DNA from: Methylomonas fluvii
GTDB lineage: Bacteria > Pseudomonadota > Gammaproteobacteria > Methylococcales > Methylomonadaceae
NCBI RefSeq assembly: GCF_014850975.1
Contig: NZ_JACXST010000001.1
Coordinates: forward strand, 1,798,001-1,862,000
DNA length: 64,000 bases
Direction: 5' to 3'
Under the pieces are notes generated by a model. It was given only the letters and a program-made list of their open reading frames with translations. It did not search any database and had not been told where the DNA came from. Shown piece by piece: positions 45,466 to 57,465 of the stretch (positions within the stretch are counted from its first letter, which is position 1; every line of letters starts with the position of its first letter). A program made the translations under genes and the position numbers.

Positions 45466-46173
45466 ATGGAACAATTATCACGAGAACTAGCTTTGCGTAT
45501 TGCACTGGCTTCGCGGATTTTGCCTGGAGTAGATGTACCGAAGCTGATCGGTGTGTTGCATGAAAAAGTCGGTTCGCCGTTGGATGACGAGAAGCTGAAA
45601 TCGATTACCGTCACCAACTTGAAGACCGGCATTGGTAGTCTGGATGGCGAGGAGGACGGTGAAGATATTGGCATCGGTCTGGAAAACATCAAACTGGCAG
45701 TCCGGTATTTGTGGGGCGAGGAAGACGAAGATGAAGGTTTACCGGAAATCATGCCTTACAAAGAGGGTGATATTCCGGAATCGATTCGGGTAGCAATTGC
45801 GTCCAATAGCGGTCAGCTATTGAATGGCCATTTCGGTTCCTGCATTCGCTTTCTGGTCTATCAATTGTCCCGATCTGACATGCGCTTGATCGATATTCGC
45901 TCGACTGTGGAAGCCGACAGTGCCGACGACAGGAACCTGTTCCGGGCCAATATGATTAAGGATTGCCACGTGCTGTTCGTGCAATCGATTGGCGGACCGG
46001 CGGCCGCCAAGGTGATTCGTGCCGATATTTATCCAATCAAGGAGCCCGATGTGATCGACGCGGTGGAGAAACTCACCGAGTTTCAGAAAGTGTTTGACGC
46101 TGCGCCGCCTTGGATGGCGAAGGCTCTCGGTAAAAGTGCCGAGGAGCGGAAGCGGTTCGCTCATCAGGAATAA
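45466..46173 (+). CDS. nafY: NafY/NifX-like nitrogenase cofactor-binding protein
   Basis: A 235-residue protein with the two parts of NafY. The N-terminal helical domain (residues ~1-85, RELALRIALASRILPGVDVPKLIGVL) corresponds to the apo-dinitrogenase-binding part. The C-terminal NifB/NifX/NafY-type domain (~100-215) has RVAIASNSGQLLNGHFGSCIRFLVYQ, with the His in GHFG that matches the FeMo-co-binding site. An acidic insert (GEEDEDEG) links them. Such proteins carry FeMo-co and stabilise apo-dinitrogenase. The operon is under a predicted NifA/sigma-54 promoter; nif structural genes must lie elsewhere. Confidence 0.9.
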   Translation: MEQLSRELALRIALASRILPGVDVPKLIGVLHEKVGSPLDDEKLKSITVTNLKTGIGSLDGEEDGEDIGIGLENIKLAVRYLWGEEDEDEGLPEIMPYKEGDIPESIRVAIASNSGQLLNGHFGSCIRFLVYQLSRSDMRLIDIRSTVEADSADDRNLFRANMIKDCHVLFVQSIGGPAAAKVIRADIYPIKEPDVIDAVEKLTEFQKVFDAAPPWMAKALGKSAEERKRFAHQE

Positions 46174-46190
46174 GATTCTGAAATTGTGCG

Positions 46191-46222
46191 TCTCACCCTC
46201 TCCGTAGAGAGGGTGAGTTTTT
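46191..46222 (+). terminator. Rho-independent terminator after nafY
   Basis: CTCACCCTCTC-CGTA-GAGAGGGTGAG followed by five T, 18 bases after the nafY stop. Confidence 0.88.
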
Positions 46223-46275
46223 GGGGCGAATATAGTCCCACTTAGCGCCGTTCAAAATAATTCAATAGCGAAGCG

Positions 46276-46923
46276 CTATTGCTTTTCCATGGTTTTGATA
46301 AACGCGTCCGCCTCGTTAATGGATTTTTCCATTTCCACTACCAAAGCCGATACATCGGATTTAACCGAGTCCAGTTGACCTTTTAGCGAAGCAATGGCCT
46401 GGGCATTCAGATTGTGTTTCAGATATAGGACCTGATCGCGAAACACGCTGAGCACCGGCTCGATTTTGGTTTCGGCTTTGCGCATTGCCGCTATCAGTTG
46501 TTGATAGTGCGCTTTGGTGGCCGTCAACTTTTGCTGGCTATTCCTTTTTAGCGAGGCATTGCTGTATTGGGTTAGTTCGGTTTCCCATTCGCTGAACAAT
46601 GCGTTGGAGACGTCTTCTATATCAGAGATGCGCTTGTTCACTTCCGCCGCTTTCTTGACACTGGCTTCATATTCCCCGTTCAGTTTGTTGTAGGTGGCTT
46701 CCAAATCGCCGCCTTTAAAATTGGTCATCACGGTGAATTGCTCGAGCGCCGACTTAAATTGTTGCTTGGTCTCCTCCTGAGTGTCCCGGGCTTTTTCCAC
46801 GCGATGCACCATCACTTCGCGTTTGGGTATGCCGATTTTCTCCAGGCCGCTGTAATAGGCACTAGAACAGGCGGCTAAGCCAAATATCAACAAAAACAAC
46901 ATAAATCGTGAACTGAATTTCAT
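46276..46923 (-). CDS. DUF2959 family lipoprotein
   Basis: A 215-residue lipoprotein with signal LFLLIFGLAACSS (lipid Cys at ~20) followed by AYYSGLEKIGIPKREVMVHRVEKARD, the typical start of DUF2959. The remainder is almost all helical and coiled-coil. ATG 46923 has a GGAG site; an upstream in-frame start at 47001 adds 26 residues without a signal. The function is unknown; it is probably located at the periplasmic face of the outer membrane. Confidence 0.9.
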   Translation of the reverse strand: MKFSSRFMLFLLIFGLAACSSAYYSGLEKIGIPKREVMVHRVEKARDTQEETKQQFKSALEQFTVMTNFKGGDLEATYNKLNGEYEASVKKAAEVNKRISDIEDVSNALFSEWETELTQYSNASLKRNSQQKLTATKAHYQQLIAAMRKAETKIEPVLSVFRDQVLYLKHNLNAQAIASLKGQLDSVKSDVSALVVEMEKSINEADAFIKTMEKQ

Positions 46924-47303
46924 AAATGCTCCGTGGGTTGGTGGAGGCATTATAAGCGGGTGTTGGTGTACTTCAACTTTGCATGGTTGTTGAATTCTCA
47001 TGGAGATAGACCGAGTGCGAGAGTTCGATTGTGAATAAATTCACATATTCGACTTGGAGTTTTAAAACGCAATTAACATTAGTAAGCAAACTCCAGAGTA
47101 AATCGGGGTTACAGCGTATATCAATGTTCTTTAAAGTAAAATAATGCGATTGCTATTCAAAATTTATCTATTGCCTGTGGCGGATGATTCAATTTTAGGT
47201 TTTACTTAAGCCACGTTTTCGAACAGGGCATTGAATAAATTGTAGGATTTTTTAAAAAATTATTGGTTATTTTAATTATTATTTTTTATATTGGGTGGCG
47301 CAA
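46924..47303. other. AT-rich intergenic region
   Basis: About 380 bases of low GC between two divergent genes. I see no gene, no strong palindrome and no clear operator, only AT-rich stretches that could serve as promoters. Confidence 0.4.
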
Positions 47304-47465
47304 ATGAACGAATTAAAAAAAGATATATTTATCGGTTCTGTATCATTTTTAGGTATAGTCGCTTTTGTTTCCGGACAATTTATATTGTCAACAATGATGT
47401 TTGGAGTGGCGGCATTATGGAGTACGATTCTATTAAATAATCGTGTGCAAGCCGTTAAGAATTGA
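47304..47465 (+). CDS. Small two-helix membrane protein (53 aa)
   Basis: A 53-residue product, MNELKKDIFIGSVSFLG at the start and LNNRVQAVKN at the end. It contains two short hydrophobic stretches (IFIGSVSFLGIVAFVSG and ILSTMMFGVAALWSTILL). Basic residues at both ends suggest a hairpin with both ends in the cytoplasm. A rho-independent terminator 60 bases downstream supports a real transcription unit. Codon use is AT-rich unlike its neighbours, which hints at recent acquisition. No family is recognised. Confidence 0.55.
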   Translation: MNELKKDIFIGSVSFLGIVAFVSGQFILSTMMFGVAALWSTILLNNRVQAVKN

Positions 47466-47525
47466 AATTTTCTAATATAGTCAGAGGCTTGCAAGCGATG
47501 TTTTTCATTGTTCGCTTGTGTTTAT

Positions 47526-47562
47526 ACTCCCGTAGCCTTGTTGGTTTACGGGAGTTTTTTTT
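47526..47562 (+). terminator. Rho-independent terminator
   Basis: ACTCCCGTA...TACGGGAGT followed by eight T. It follows the small membrane protein gene at 47304-47465. Confidence 0.88.
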
Positions 47563-47693
47563 GTCCGCATGATATTAATAGAAAGAGTTAGCGAATGCCG
47601 CTATATATAATGTTAAATTCGTAACCGTTTTTAGCTCTATTTCTCAGTGGTCGTCGTTAGCGACGCCAGTACATTTCTTACGGGTTTGAGTTT

Positions 47694-49004
47694 CTATATT
47701 TTCCGCAAGAAATTCAGTTTCTCTTTTATTTTTATCTCCAAACCACGATCCACCGGAAAATAATACTGCCGGGTTTTTAAGGATTCAGGAAAGTAGTTTT
47801 CGCCGGCGGCATACGCATTTTTTTCGTCATGGGCGTAACGATACTCCGCACCGCGTCCCAGTTCCTTCATTAATTTGGTTGGTGCATTGCGCAAGTGGAT
47901 AGGGACTTCCAGCGAGCCGCTATTGCGGGCGTCCGCCATTGCCGCTTTATAGGCCACGTAAACCGCATTGCTTTTCGGCGCGCAGGCCAGGTAAACGATG
48001 GCTTGCGCCAGCGACAGCTCACCTTCCGGGCTGCCTAGTCGTTCGTAAGCGTTTGCGGCGTTCAACGCTAATTCCAGGCCGCGCGGGTCGGCATTGCCTA
48101 TGTCTTCGGATGCCATCCGAATCACTCGTCGGGCGATATACAAAGGATCGCAACCACCGTCCAGCATTCTGGCAAACCAGTACAGCGCAGCGTCCGGGTC
48201 GGTGCCACGTACCGATTTATGTAAGGCCGAAATCTGGTCGTAGAAAATATCCCCACCCTTGTCGAAGCGGTTGGCATGGCCTAGCAACACTTCGTCCAGC
48301 ACTTCCCGATTCACGGTTTCGAGGCCGTCAATGTTTTCCGCTAGATCCGCAGCGATTTGCAGAATGTTTAAACAGCGGCGGGCATCGCCGTCGGCGGCTT
48401 TGGCGATCATGGTCAATATGTCGTCTTCGATCCGTAAATCCCGACTACCCAGGCCGCGCACTTTGTCGGTCAAGGCGTTATGCAACAAGGCTTGCAAATC
48501 CTCGGTCTCGATACTGCGCAGTACATAGACCCGTAGTCGGGACAATAAGGCGTTATTCAATTCGAACGAGGGATTTTCCGTGGTCGCGCCGAATAAAATA
48601 ATCGCCCCGCTCTCGATGGGTGCCAATAATGAATCCTGCTGGCTTTTGGAAAAACGGTGAATCTCGTCGATAAATACCACGGTATTCAGATTGCGGCTGT
48701 GTTTGATCTCTTCCGCTTCGGCGACTGCCGCCCGGATTTCTTTCACGCCGGCCATCACCGCCGACAATTCGATGAAATGGCAATGTGCGCTGGCGGCGAT
48801 GATTTTGGCTAAAGTGGTTTTGCCGACGCCGGGCGGGCCCCAAAACACCAGCGAGTGCGGCACGCCTTGTTCGATAGCCACGCGCAGCGATTTACCCTTG
48901 CCCAACAGATGTTGCTGGCCGATGAAATCGTCCAGCGTAGTCGGTCGCATTCGGGCTGCAAGCGGTGCATAGGCGGTATTGTCAAAGGCGGTGGCATTCT
49001 TCAT
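47694..49004 (-). CDS. rarA: Replication-associated recombination protein RarA (MgsA)
   Basis: A 436-residue AAA+ ATPase of the clamp-loader-like RarA/WRNIP1 family, active at stalled replication forks. Walker A is GPPGVGKTT and Walker B VFIDEIHRF, with sensor 1 in GATTENPSFELN and the C-terminal MgsA domain (CDPLYIARRVIRMASEDIGNADP, core RRVIRMASEDIG). ATG 49004 matches the usual start MKNATAFDN...; the in-frame start at 49034 adds 10 residues. It is divergent from accA. Confidence 0.95.
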   Translation of the reverse strand: MKNATAFDNTAYAPLAARMRPTTLDDFIGQQHLLGKGKSLRVAIEQGVPHSLVFWGPPGVGKTTLAKIIAASAHCHFIELSAVMAGVKEIRAAVAEAEEIKHSRNLNTVVFIDEIHRFSKSQQDSLLAPIESGAIILFGATTENPSFELNNALLSRLRVYVLRSIETEDLQALLHNALTDKVRGLGSRDLRIEDDILTMIAKAADGDARRCLNILQIAADLAENIDGLETVNREVLDEVLLGHANRFDKGGDIFYDQISALHKSVRGTDPDAALYWFARMLDGGCDPLYIARRVIRMASEDIGNADPRGLELALNAANAYERLGSPEGELSLAQAIVYLACAPKSNAVYVAYKAAMADARNSGSLEVPIHLRNAPTKLMKELGRGAEYRYAHDEKNAYAAGENYFPESLKTRQYYFPVDRGLEIKIKEKLNFLRKI

Positions 49005-49092
49005 TTGCAGGGGCTCGGTAAAACAAATAGGCAATGACGGTATTTTTCTTTAGAATTGCCGGCCATTTTATTGATTCTAATGCCGGATTGAC

Positions 49093-50067
49093 ATGGATTT
49101 AAAATTCTTAGATTTCGAACAGCCGATTGCCGAACTCCAAGCCAAGATAGAAGAGCTGCGTAAGGTAGAGCTGGACAACAATTTCGACATATCCGAAACC
49201 TTGAAGCAGCTTGAGCAGAAATGCGAGAGTTTGACGGAAAGTATTTTCGCGGATTTGTCGGACTGGCAAATCTCGCAATTGTCCAGACATCCGGGCCGGC
49301 CTTATACGCTGGACTATATCGATCTGATTTTCACCGAATTTCACGAACTGCACGGTGATCGCTCCTACGCAGACGATCCGGCGATAGTCTGCGGCATGGC
49401 GCGCCTGCAAGGTCAGCCGGTGGTGGTGATAGGCCATCAAAAAGGTCGTGATACCAAAGAAAAAATTTATCGCAACTTCGGTATGCCGCGTCCGGAAGGG
49501 TATCGAAAAGCATTACGCGTGATGAAGTTGGCCGAGCGCTTCAAGTTGCCTATCATCTGCTTGATCGACACTCCAGGCGCTTATCCGGGCATTGGCGCTG
49601 AAGAACGCGGCCAAAGCGAGGCAATTGCCCGAAATTTGTTTGAAATGTCCAAACTGCGGACGCCGATTATTTGCACCGTGATCGGCGAGGGCGGTTCCGG
49701 TGGCGCATTGGCCATCGGTGTGGGCGATAGGCTATTGATGCTGGAATACAGCACCTATGCCGTTATCTCGCCGGAAGGTTGCGCTTCGATTTTATGGAAG
49801 AGCGCCGATAAAGCCCAATTGGCGGCCGAAGCGATGGGTATTACCTCTGATCGCGTGCGTGAGCAAGGTTTTCTGGATGAAGTGATCCGCGAGCCTGTCG
49901 GGGGCGGTCATCGCAATTTCGAAAAAATTGCAGCCAATCTGCAAGAGGCATTGTGCAGACATCTTAACGAACTGAGGCAACAAGCGGACAATATGGACCT
50001 GCTGCTTGAAAGGCGCTATCAACGTATTATGCGTTTTGGTTCGTATATCGAAGAGCCGGTCAAATAA
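49093..50067 (+). CDS. accA: Acetyl-CoA carboxylase carboxyltransferase subunit alpha
   Basis: A 324-residue carboxyltransferase alpha subunit. With AccD it transfers the carboxyl group from biotin to acetyl-CoA at the start of fatty acid synthesis. Marks are the N-terminal [41 protein letters not shown] (core [14 protein letters not shown]) and [15 protein letters not shown]. Length is normal. It is divergent from rarA, with its own terminator 29 bases after the stop. Confidence 0.97.
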   Translation: MDLKFLDFEQPIAELQAKIEELRKVELDNNFDISETLKQLEQKCESLTESIFADLSDWQISQLSRHPGRPYTLDYIDLIFTEFHELHGDRSYADDPAIVCGMARLQGQPVVVIGHQKGRDTKEKIYRNFGMPRPEGYRKALRVMKLAERFKLPIICLIDTPGAYPGIGAEERGQSEAIARNLFEMSKLRTPIICTVIGEGGSGGALAIGVGDRLLMLEYSTYAVISPEGCASILWKSADKAQLAAEAMGITSDRVREQGFLDEVIREPVGGGHRNFEKIAANLQEALCRHLNELRQQADNMDLLLERRYQRIMRFGSYIEEPVK

Positions 50068-50095
50068 CACCGTCAGTCAATTTAGTTGTTCGATA

Positions 50096-50123
50096 AAAGG
50101 CCGAGTGAAATCGGCCTTTTTTG
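50096..50123 (+). terminator. Rho-independent terminator after accA
   Basis: AAAGGCCGA-GTGAAA-TCGGCCTTT followed by T. It lies in the 66-base gap between accA and tilS, directly upstream of the tilS start. Confidence 0.88.
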
Positions 50124-50133
50124 TGAGTAAACC

Positions 50134-51462
50134 ATGCCCGATCTCAATTCTCAGGTCATCGCTGCTTTATTGCCTGTTACGTGCCGGAAAGTGTTTGTTG
50201 CCTATAGCGGCGGCTTGGACTCGACTGTACTGCTGGATTTATGCGTTGGCTTGCCGTCGCTCACCGGCAAAATTATTGCCGTTTATGTCGATCACGGCTT
50301 ACAAGCCGAGTCGGTGGGATGGGGTGATCATTGTCGCCGGCAAGCAGAAAGCTTAGGCGTAGACTTTCAATTGTTAACGGTTGATGCGCGGGCCAGTAAC
50401 GGCGAAAGCCCGGAAGCGGCGGCGCGCGAGGCGCGCTATCGGGCGCTGCGGCAATTATTGGCTGTTGACGACGTTATCCTGCTGGCCCAGCATCGCGAGG
50501 ATCAGATGGAAACCTTGCTGTTGCAATTGTTCCGAGGTGCCGGGGTATCGGGCTTGGCTGGCATGCCGATTACCAGTGCGTTTGGAAATGGACAACTGCT
50601 GCGGCCGCTGTTGGACGTGGCTAAGGTCGATATACAGCGCTATGCGCAAACTCAAGGATTGCAATGGGTGGAAGATCCCAGCAATCAAAGCAGCGATTTT
50701 GATCGCAATTACCTGCGTAACGAAATTCTGCCGGTATTGAAGCAGCGCTGGCCGGCGCTGGATAAAACGGTTGCGCGTTCGGCCAAACTCTGCGGCGATG
50801 CCGCGCAGATGATAGAGGCTTGGGCGAAGCAGACCTTGCCCACGGTTTTCGATTCGACCGATGGTAGTTTCAATATCGCCGATTTATCAATTCTCACTGC
50901 AACGCAAATGAATTGCCTTTTGCGGCACTGGTTGGGCCGCATGGGTTTAAAGCCGCCGAGCCAGGCGGTGTTGCAAACGCTGGTTGAGCAATTAACGACT
51001 GGGCGTGCCGATGCGTTGCCGCAAATTAATATTCAAGGCCATTCCATCCGAAAATATCGGCAAAAATTGTATTGCATCCCCGAGCTGAGCCTGCAAAAGG
51101 ACGCTCAGATAAAGTGTTGGGCGCCAGAACAAGAGCAAATGCGGTTAAGCAATGGCTACGTGTTGCGGAGAAGCGCCGCATCGGCCGGGTTGTCCAAAGA
51201 TTTATGGCAGAATGCACTAGTGACGGTGGCGCCTCGGCGCGGTGGCGAAAAACTGAAATTGCCAGGTCGGGCGGGTCATCATTGTCTTAAAAAACTCTAC
51301 CAGGAAGCAGGGGTTCCGCCATGGGAACGAGATATTAGGCCGTTGGTTTATCTGGGTGGATGTCTGGCGGCGGTAGCTGGCTTATGGGTAGCGGAATGGG
51401 CTTGGCTCAGAGCGGCGGACGCTTGTTACCAATTGGATTGGCGCGCATCCGAAAGCGTGTAA
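50134..51462 (+). CDS. tilS: tRNA(Ile)-lysidine synthase
   Basis: A 442-residue ATP pyrophosphatase that converts C34 of the CAU anticodon to lysidine in tRNA-Ile2, needed for reading AUA codons. The PP-loop YSGGLDST is at residues ~24-31. QHREDQMETLLLQLFRG (core HREDQMETLLLQ) and RNYLRNEILPVL are TilS marks, and the C-terminal TilS domain carries RRGGEKLKLPGRAGHHCLKKLYQ (core GEKLKLPGRAGHHC). Length is as in E. coli. The start is just after the accA terminator. Confidence 0.95.
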   Translation: MPDLNSQVIAALLPVTCRKVFVAYSGGLDSTVLLDLCVGLPSLTGKIIAVYVDHGLQAESVGWGDHCRRQAESLGVDFQLLTVDARASNGESPEAAAREARYRALRQLLAVDDVILLAQHREDQMETLLLQLFRGAGVSGLAGMPITSAFGNGQLLRPLLDVAKVDIQRYAQTQGLQWVEDPSNQSSDFDRNYLRNEILPVLKQRWPALDKTVARSAKLCGDAAQMIEAWAKQTLPTVFDSTDGSFNIADLSILTATQMNCLLRHWLGRMGLKPPSQAVLQTLVEQLTTGRADALPQINIQGHSIRKYRQKLYCIPELSLQKDAQIKCWAPEQEQMRLSNGYVLRRSAASAGLSKDLWQNALVTVAPRRGGEKLKLPGRAGHHCLKKLYQEAGVPPWERDIRPLVYLGGCLAAVAGLWVAEWAWLRAADACYQLDWRASESV

Positions 51463-51493
51463 TGATAGGCAACGAAAACTGTTAGGAGGTGTC

Positions 51494-51688
51494 ATGTTGA
51501 TGTTTCCCGAGATACTTCAGGCCATGATTGTGGGCATGATGGTCGCGATTCCGGCGATCCTGATCTATAAAAAGGCCGGGCTAAACCCAGCGTGGGCGGC
51601 GCTAGTGTTTTTGCCGGTCTTTGGATTGTTGATCGTGTTTTTGCAATTGGCCTTCCAGGAGTGGCCGAATTCAAAACAGGAGCGCTAG
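51494..51688 (+). CDS. Small two-helix membrane protein (64 aa)
   Basis: A 64-residue protein with an AGGAGGT ribosome site 4 bases before the ATG. It has two hydrophobic segments (MIVGMMVAIPAILIY and AALVFLPVFGLLIVFLQLAF) and a charged end (NSKQER). It resembles the next gene product in size and topology, so the two may form a small hetero-oligomeric membrane unit. It lies downstream of tilS; no family is recognised. Confidence 0.75.
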   Translation: MLMFPEILQAMIVGMMVAIPAILIYKKAGLNPAWAALVFLPVFGLLIVFLQLAFQEWPNSKQER

Positions 51689-51690
51689 CC

Positions 51691-51888
51691 ATGGAACTAT
51701 TTTTTGTGTTGCTACCGGTATTCATGCTGTTTTGCCTGTGGTTGGGCTATCGGATTTTGGAAAAAGCCGGATTCGACGGGCGCTGGACCCTGGTTTTGTT
51801 GGTGCCGGTGCTTAACGTCATCATGATTTGGGTATTTGCGTTCAGCACTTGGCCCAAGCTACAAAATGGCGTAGACCAAGGCTTATAA
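51691..51888 (+). CDS. Small two-helix membrane protein (65 aa)
   Basis: A 65-residue protein that starts at ATG 51691 two bases after the previous stop; a longer in-frame reading upstream overlaps the previous gene and is unlikely. It has two helices (FFVLLPVFMLFCLWLGY and WTLVLLVPVLNVIMIWVFAF). The L-x-P-V-L/F element is shared with the previous protein, which suggests duplication. An AGGAGCG site precedes it. Together with 51494-51688 and the GGDEF gene it may be one transcript. Confidence 0.75.
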   Translation: MELFFVLLPVFMLFCLWLGYRILEKAGFDGRWTLVLLVPVLNVIMIWVFAFSTWPKLQNGVDQGL

Positions 51889-51901
51889 GTGGCCGCCTGA
51901 C

Positions 51902-53374
51902 ATGATCCAAAAGATCCGAGGCAAGCTTCCGGCGATTTTCATTCCGGTGGTGTTATTCATCGTATTTGATGCGGTGGCGCTGGGGCTTAATTTTTGGATT
52001 TCTGAAAAGTTGGAAAAGAGTGCGGTGGCTATTAATTTGTCTGGCCGTCAACGCATGTTGTCGCAGCGCATGACTAAATCTTTGCTGATGTTGCATGTCG
52101 CGCAAACCGACGCGGAGAAGAGCAGCGCTTTTAGCGAATTTTCCGATGCCGTCGACTTGTTCGATAAAACCTTAAACGGTTTTTTGCAAGGTGGTATGAC
52201 CAGTAGCGGTGATGACAAACCGGTTTATCTGGCTGCCGCCGAAGCTCCCAATACGCAAATGATTACCGGCTCGGCCTCCCAGCTTTGGACGCTGATCCAC
52301 AAACGTTTATTGCCTGTTGAACACTATGGTGCCGGGATTGATGTCGAGGTTTTGCGGCCGGCATTGAATACATTGTTGATGCATAACTCGCAATTGCTGG
52401 GTTTGATGAATGAACTCACTACGGCATTGGAGCAGAACGCTACCAAGGAAGTGTTTTACCTGCGTACCTTGCAAGCTGGCCTGTTATTGCTGGCGCTGTT
52501 GAATTTTGCTTTGGTCTGCAAACGCTTGCTGGCGCAAATCAAGCAATCGCAGGGCAATGTGCAGGCCTTGCGCAATATCATCGATTCCATCGAGACCGGT
52601 ATCGTTTTGTATGGCCGTGACGAATGCGTGCTTTCCGTCAATAAGGCCGCCAATCAGTTGTTCGGATATGGCGATCAGGTCTTGATAGGCAAACCTTTAA
52701 AGCAATTGATAGTGGCGGACAATACCCGGATGCTGGGGTTGCGGCGCGACAAGTCCACCTTTGTCGCCAAAATCAATACTCAAACCTTGTTCGAGTTTAA
52801 CGATCAGATTAGTTTGTGCACGATTACCGATGTCAGCGAACAGGAGCGCAAGGAAAAACAATTAATGCATTTGGCGTTTCATGATCAACTTACCGGTTTG
52901 CCGAATCGTGGTTTGTTGATCGAGCGTTTGCGGCAAGACTTGTTGCGCGCCAAGCGCGATTCGACATTTTTGGCGGTACTGTTTTTGGATTTGGATGGTT
53001 TCAAGGACGTTAACGATGAAATGGGGCACGATGCCGGCGATGAGTTATTGCAAGCAGTGGCTCGGCGTTTTGAGCAATGTTGCCGTGAAGTCGATACCGT
53101 TGCACGCTTGGGTGGTGATGAGTTCGTATTCGTTCTGACCTCCTTACACTCGGTGTTGGCGGCTAAGCAAGTCGCGCAAAATGTGCTGAAAGCCGTTAAT
53201 CAAGCATTTTTAATTCATAATGAGACCGTCAAAATAGGGGCCAGTATCGGCATTGCCATGTATCCCAACGATCATGCAGAACCCGAATTGTTGATCAAGT
53301 ACGCGGATGAGGCGATGTACATCGCCAAGCAACGCGGCAAAAATCAGCTGGTGTTTGCCAGCGAATGTCGTTGA
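51902..53374 (+). CDS. Membrane PAS-GGDEF diguanylate cyclase with PilJ-type sensor region
   Basis: A 490-residue protein. The N-terminal helix (IFIPVVLFIVFDAVALGLNF) is followed by a periplasmic sensor with AINLSGRQRMLSQRMTKSLLML (core NLSGRQRMLSQRMTK), the mark of type IV pilus methyl-accepting/NarX-like sensors. A second helix (~190-210), a PAS domain (~215-310) and a GGDEF domain (~325-490) follow. The active site RLGGDEF is intact, and REVD five residues before it is a canonical inhibitory I-site. It should make c-di-GMP in response to a periplasmic ligand such as nitrate, and be product-inhibited. Confidence 0.93.
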   Translation: MIQKIRGKLPAIFIPVVLFIVFDAVALGLNFWISEKLEKSAVAINLSGRQRMLSQRMTKSLLMLHVAQTDAEKSSAFSEFSDAVDLFDKTLNGFLQGGMTSSGDDKPVYLAAAEAPNTQMITGSASQLWTLIHKRLLPVEHYGAGIDVEVLRPALNTLLMHNSQLLGLMNELTTALEQNATKEVFYLRTLQAGLLLLALLNFALVCKRLLAQIKQSQGNVQALRNIIDSIETGIVLYGRDECVLSVNKAANQLFGYGDQVLIGKPLKQLIVADNTRMLGLRRDKSTFVAKINTQTLFEFNDQISLCTITDVSEQERKEKQLMHLAFHDQLTGLPNRGLLIERLRQDLLRAKRDSTFLAVLFLDLDGFKDVNDEMGHDAGDELLQAVARRFEQCCREVDTVARLGGDEFVFVLTSLHSVLAAKQVAQNVLKAVNQAFLIHNETVKIGASIGIAMYPNDHAEPELLIKYADEAMYIAKQRGKNQLVFASECR

Positions 53375-53418
53375 TATTTTTTAGTTATCCAGCCCCCGGC
53401 TGAGCTTGCTTTGGCAAT

Positions 53419-53537
53419 TTATTAACCAGGCCCTATTTAACACGGGTACACCATTCGGGCTAAGCCTGTCGAAGCCTGATGTGGAGCGTCTTTTGAACTG
53501 CTCAGGACGAATGGTATTTAAGGGCCGGGTTAATAAT
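53419..53537. repeat. MITE-like palindromic element, intergenic copy upstream of pyrG
   Basis: Starts TTTATTAACCAGGCCC and ends GGGCCGGGTTAATAATA. It is the reverse orientation of the copies at 19231 and 35534. The interior CATTCGGGCTAAGCCTGTCG and CTGCTCAGGACGAATGG are the same palindromic parts. It sits between the GGDEF gene and pyrG and could form a hairpin in transcripts from either side. Confidence 0.88.
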
Positions 53538-53599
53538 AAGGCAATTGCGCTATAAAACTGTTAGAATTTGCCGCTTTTCGACCCCCTTGCTATTGCTAA

Positions 53600-55255
<1,656 letters not shown>

Positions 55256-55267
55256 ATAAGGTTAAAC

Positions 55268-56101
55268 ATGCAATTATGTAATTTCGAAGTCGGCCTGGAT
55301 AAGCCGTTTTTCCTGATCGCCGGTACTTGTGTGATCGAAAGCGAACAAATGACGATGGACACTGCCGGCAAATTGAAAGAAATAGCCGATGAGTTGGCTA
55401 TTCCGTTTATCTACAAATCCTCGTTCGACAAGGCCAACCGTTCGTCATTGGGCAGTTTTCGCGGTCCGGGTCTGGAAAAAGGTTTGCAGATCTTGGAAAA
55501 AGTGAAACAACAATTAAACGTACCGGTTTTGACCGACGTGCATGAAGACACGCCGCTGGCGGAAGTCGCGGCGGTGGTCGATGTGCTGCAAACCCCGGCA
55601 TTCCTGTGCCGTCAGACCAATTTCATTCAAAGTGTCGCGGCCTTGGGCAAACCGGTCAATATCAAGAAAGGCCAATTTTTAGCACCTTGGGATATGGCCA
55701 ACGTCGCCGCTAAAGCCAAAGCCACCGGCAATCAGCAAATCATGGTTTGCGAGCGTGGCGTGTCCTTTGGCTATAATAATTTGGTTTCGGACATGCGCTC
55801 CCTGGCTGTGATGCGCGACACCGGTTGTCCGGTGGTATTCGACGCCACTCATTCCGTGCAGTTACCTGGCGGGCAAGGCAATGTGTCCGGCGGCCAGCGC
55901 GAGCACGTGCCCGTATTGGCGCGCGCCGCAGTCGCTGTGGGTATCGCCGGGCTGTTCATGGAATCTCATCCCAAGCCAGAAGAAGCGTTGAGCGACGGCC
56001 CCAACTCCTGGCCCTTGCACCGCATGAAAGAATTATTGGAAATGTTAGTAACGATAGACCGGGCTGTTAAATCCACCAGCCTGATTGAAACCACACTATA
56101 G
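55268..56101 (+). CDS. kdsA: 3-deoxy-D-manno-octulosonate 8-phosphate synthase
   Basis: A 277-residue TIM-barrel enzyme that joins phosphoenolpyruvate and arabinose 5-phosphate for lipopolysaccharide core synthesis. Marks are [22 protein letters not shown] (core [11 protein letters not shown]), [15 protein letters not shown] and [13 protein letters not shown] Asn-Xaa-Lys [11 protein letters not shown] segment fits the metal-independent class. It lies 12 bases after pyrG and 9 before eno. Confidence 0.97.
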   Translation: MQLCNFEVGLDKPFFLIAGTCVIESEQMTMDTAGKLKEIADELAIPFIYKSSFDKANRSSLGSFRGPGLEKGLQILEKVKQQLNVPVLTDVHEDTPLAEVAAVVDVLQTPAFLCRQTNFIQSVAALGKPVNIKKGQFLAPWDMANVAAKAKATGNQQIMVCERGVSFGYNNLVSDMRSLAVMRDTGCPVVFDATHSVQLPGGQGNVSGGQREHVPVLARAAVAVGIAGLFMESHPKPEEALSDGPNSWPLHRMKELLEMLVTIDRAVKSTSLIETTL

Positions 56102-57394
<1,293 letters not shown>

Positions 57395-57399
57395 AAAGC

Positions 57400-57448
57400 G
57401 TAGGTTGGGTTAGCCCTAAGCGGTAGCGAAGGGCGTAACCCAACCTAC
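57400..57448. repeat. Large palindrome between eno and ftsB
   Basis: GTAGGTTGGGTTAGCCCT... pairs with AGGGCGTAACCCAACCTAC, a 17-18 base stem with about 12 bases of loop. It is of the common 'GTAGGTTGGGTTA' bacterial palindrome type. It can fold in the mRNA just after the eno stop and only 17 bases before the ftsB start, so it may lower ftsB expression or stabilise eno mRNA. Confidence 0.85.
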
Positions 57449-57465
57449 ATTGTTGAGAATTCGCT

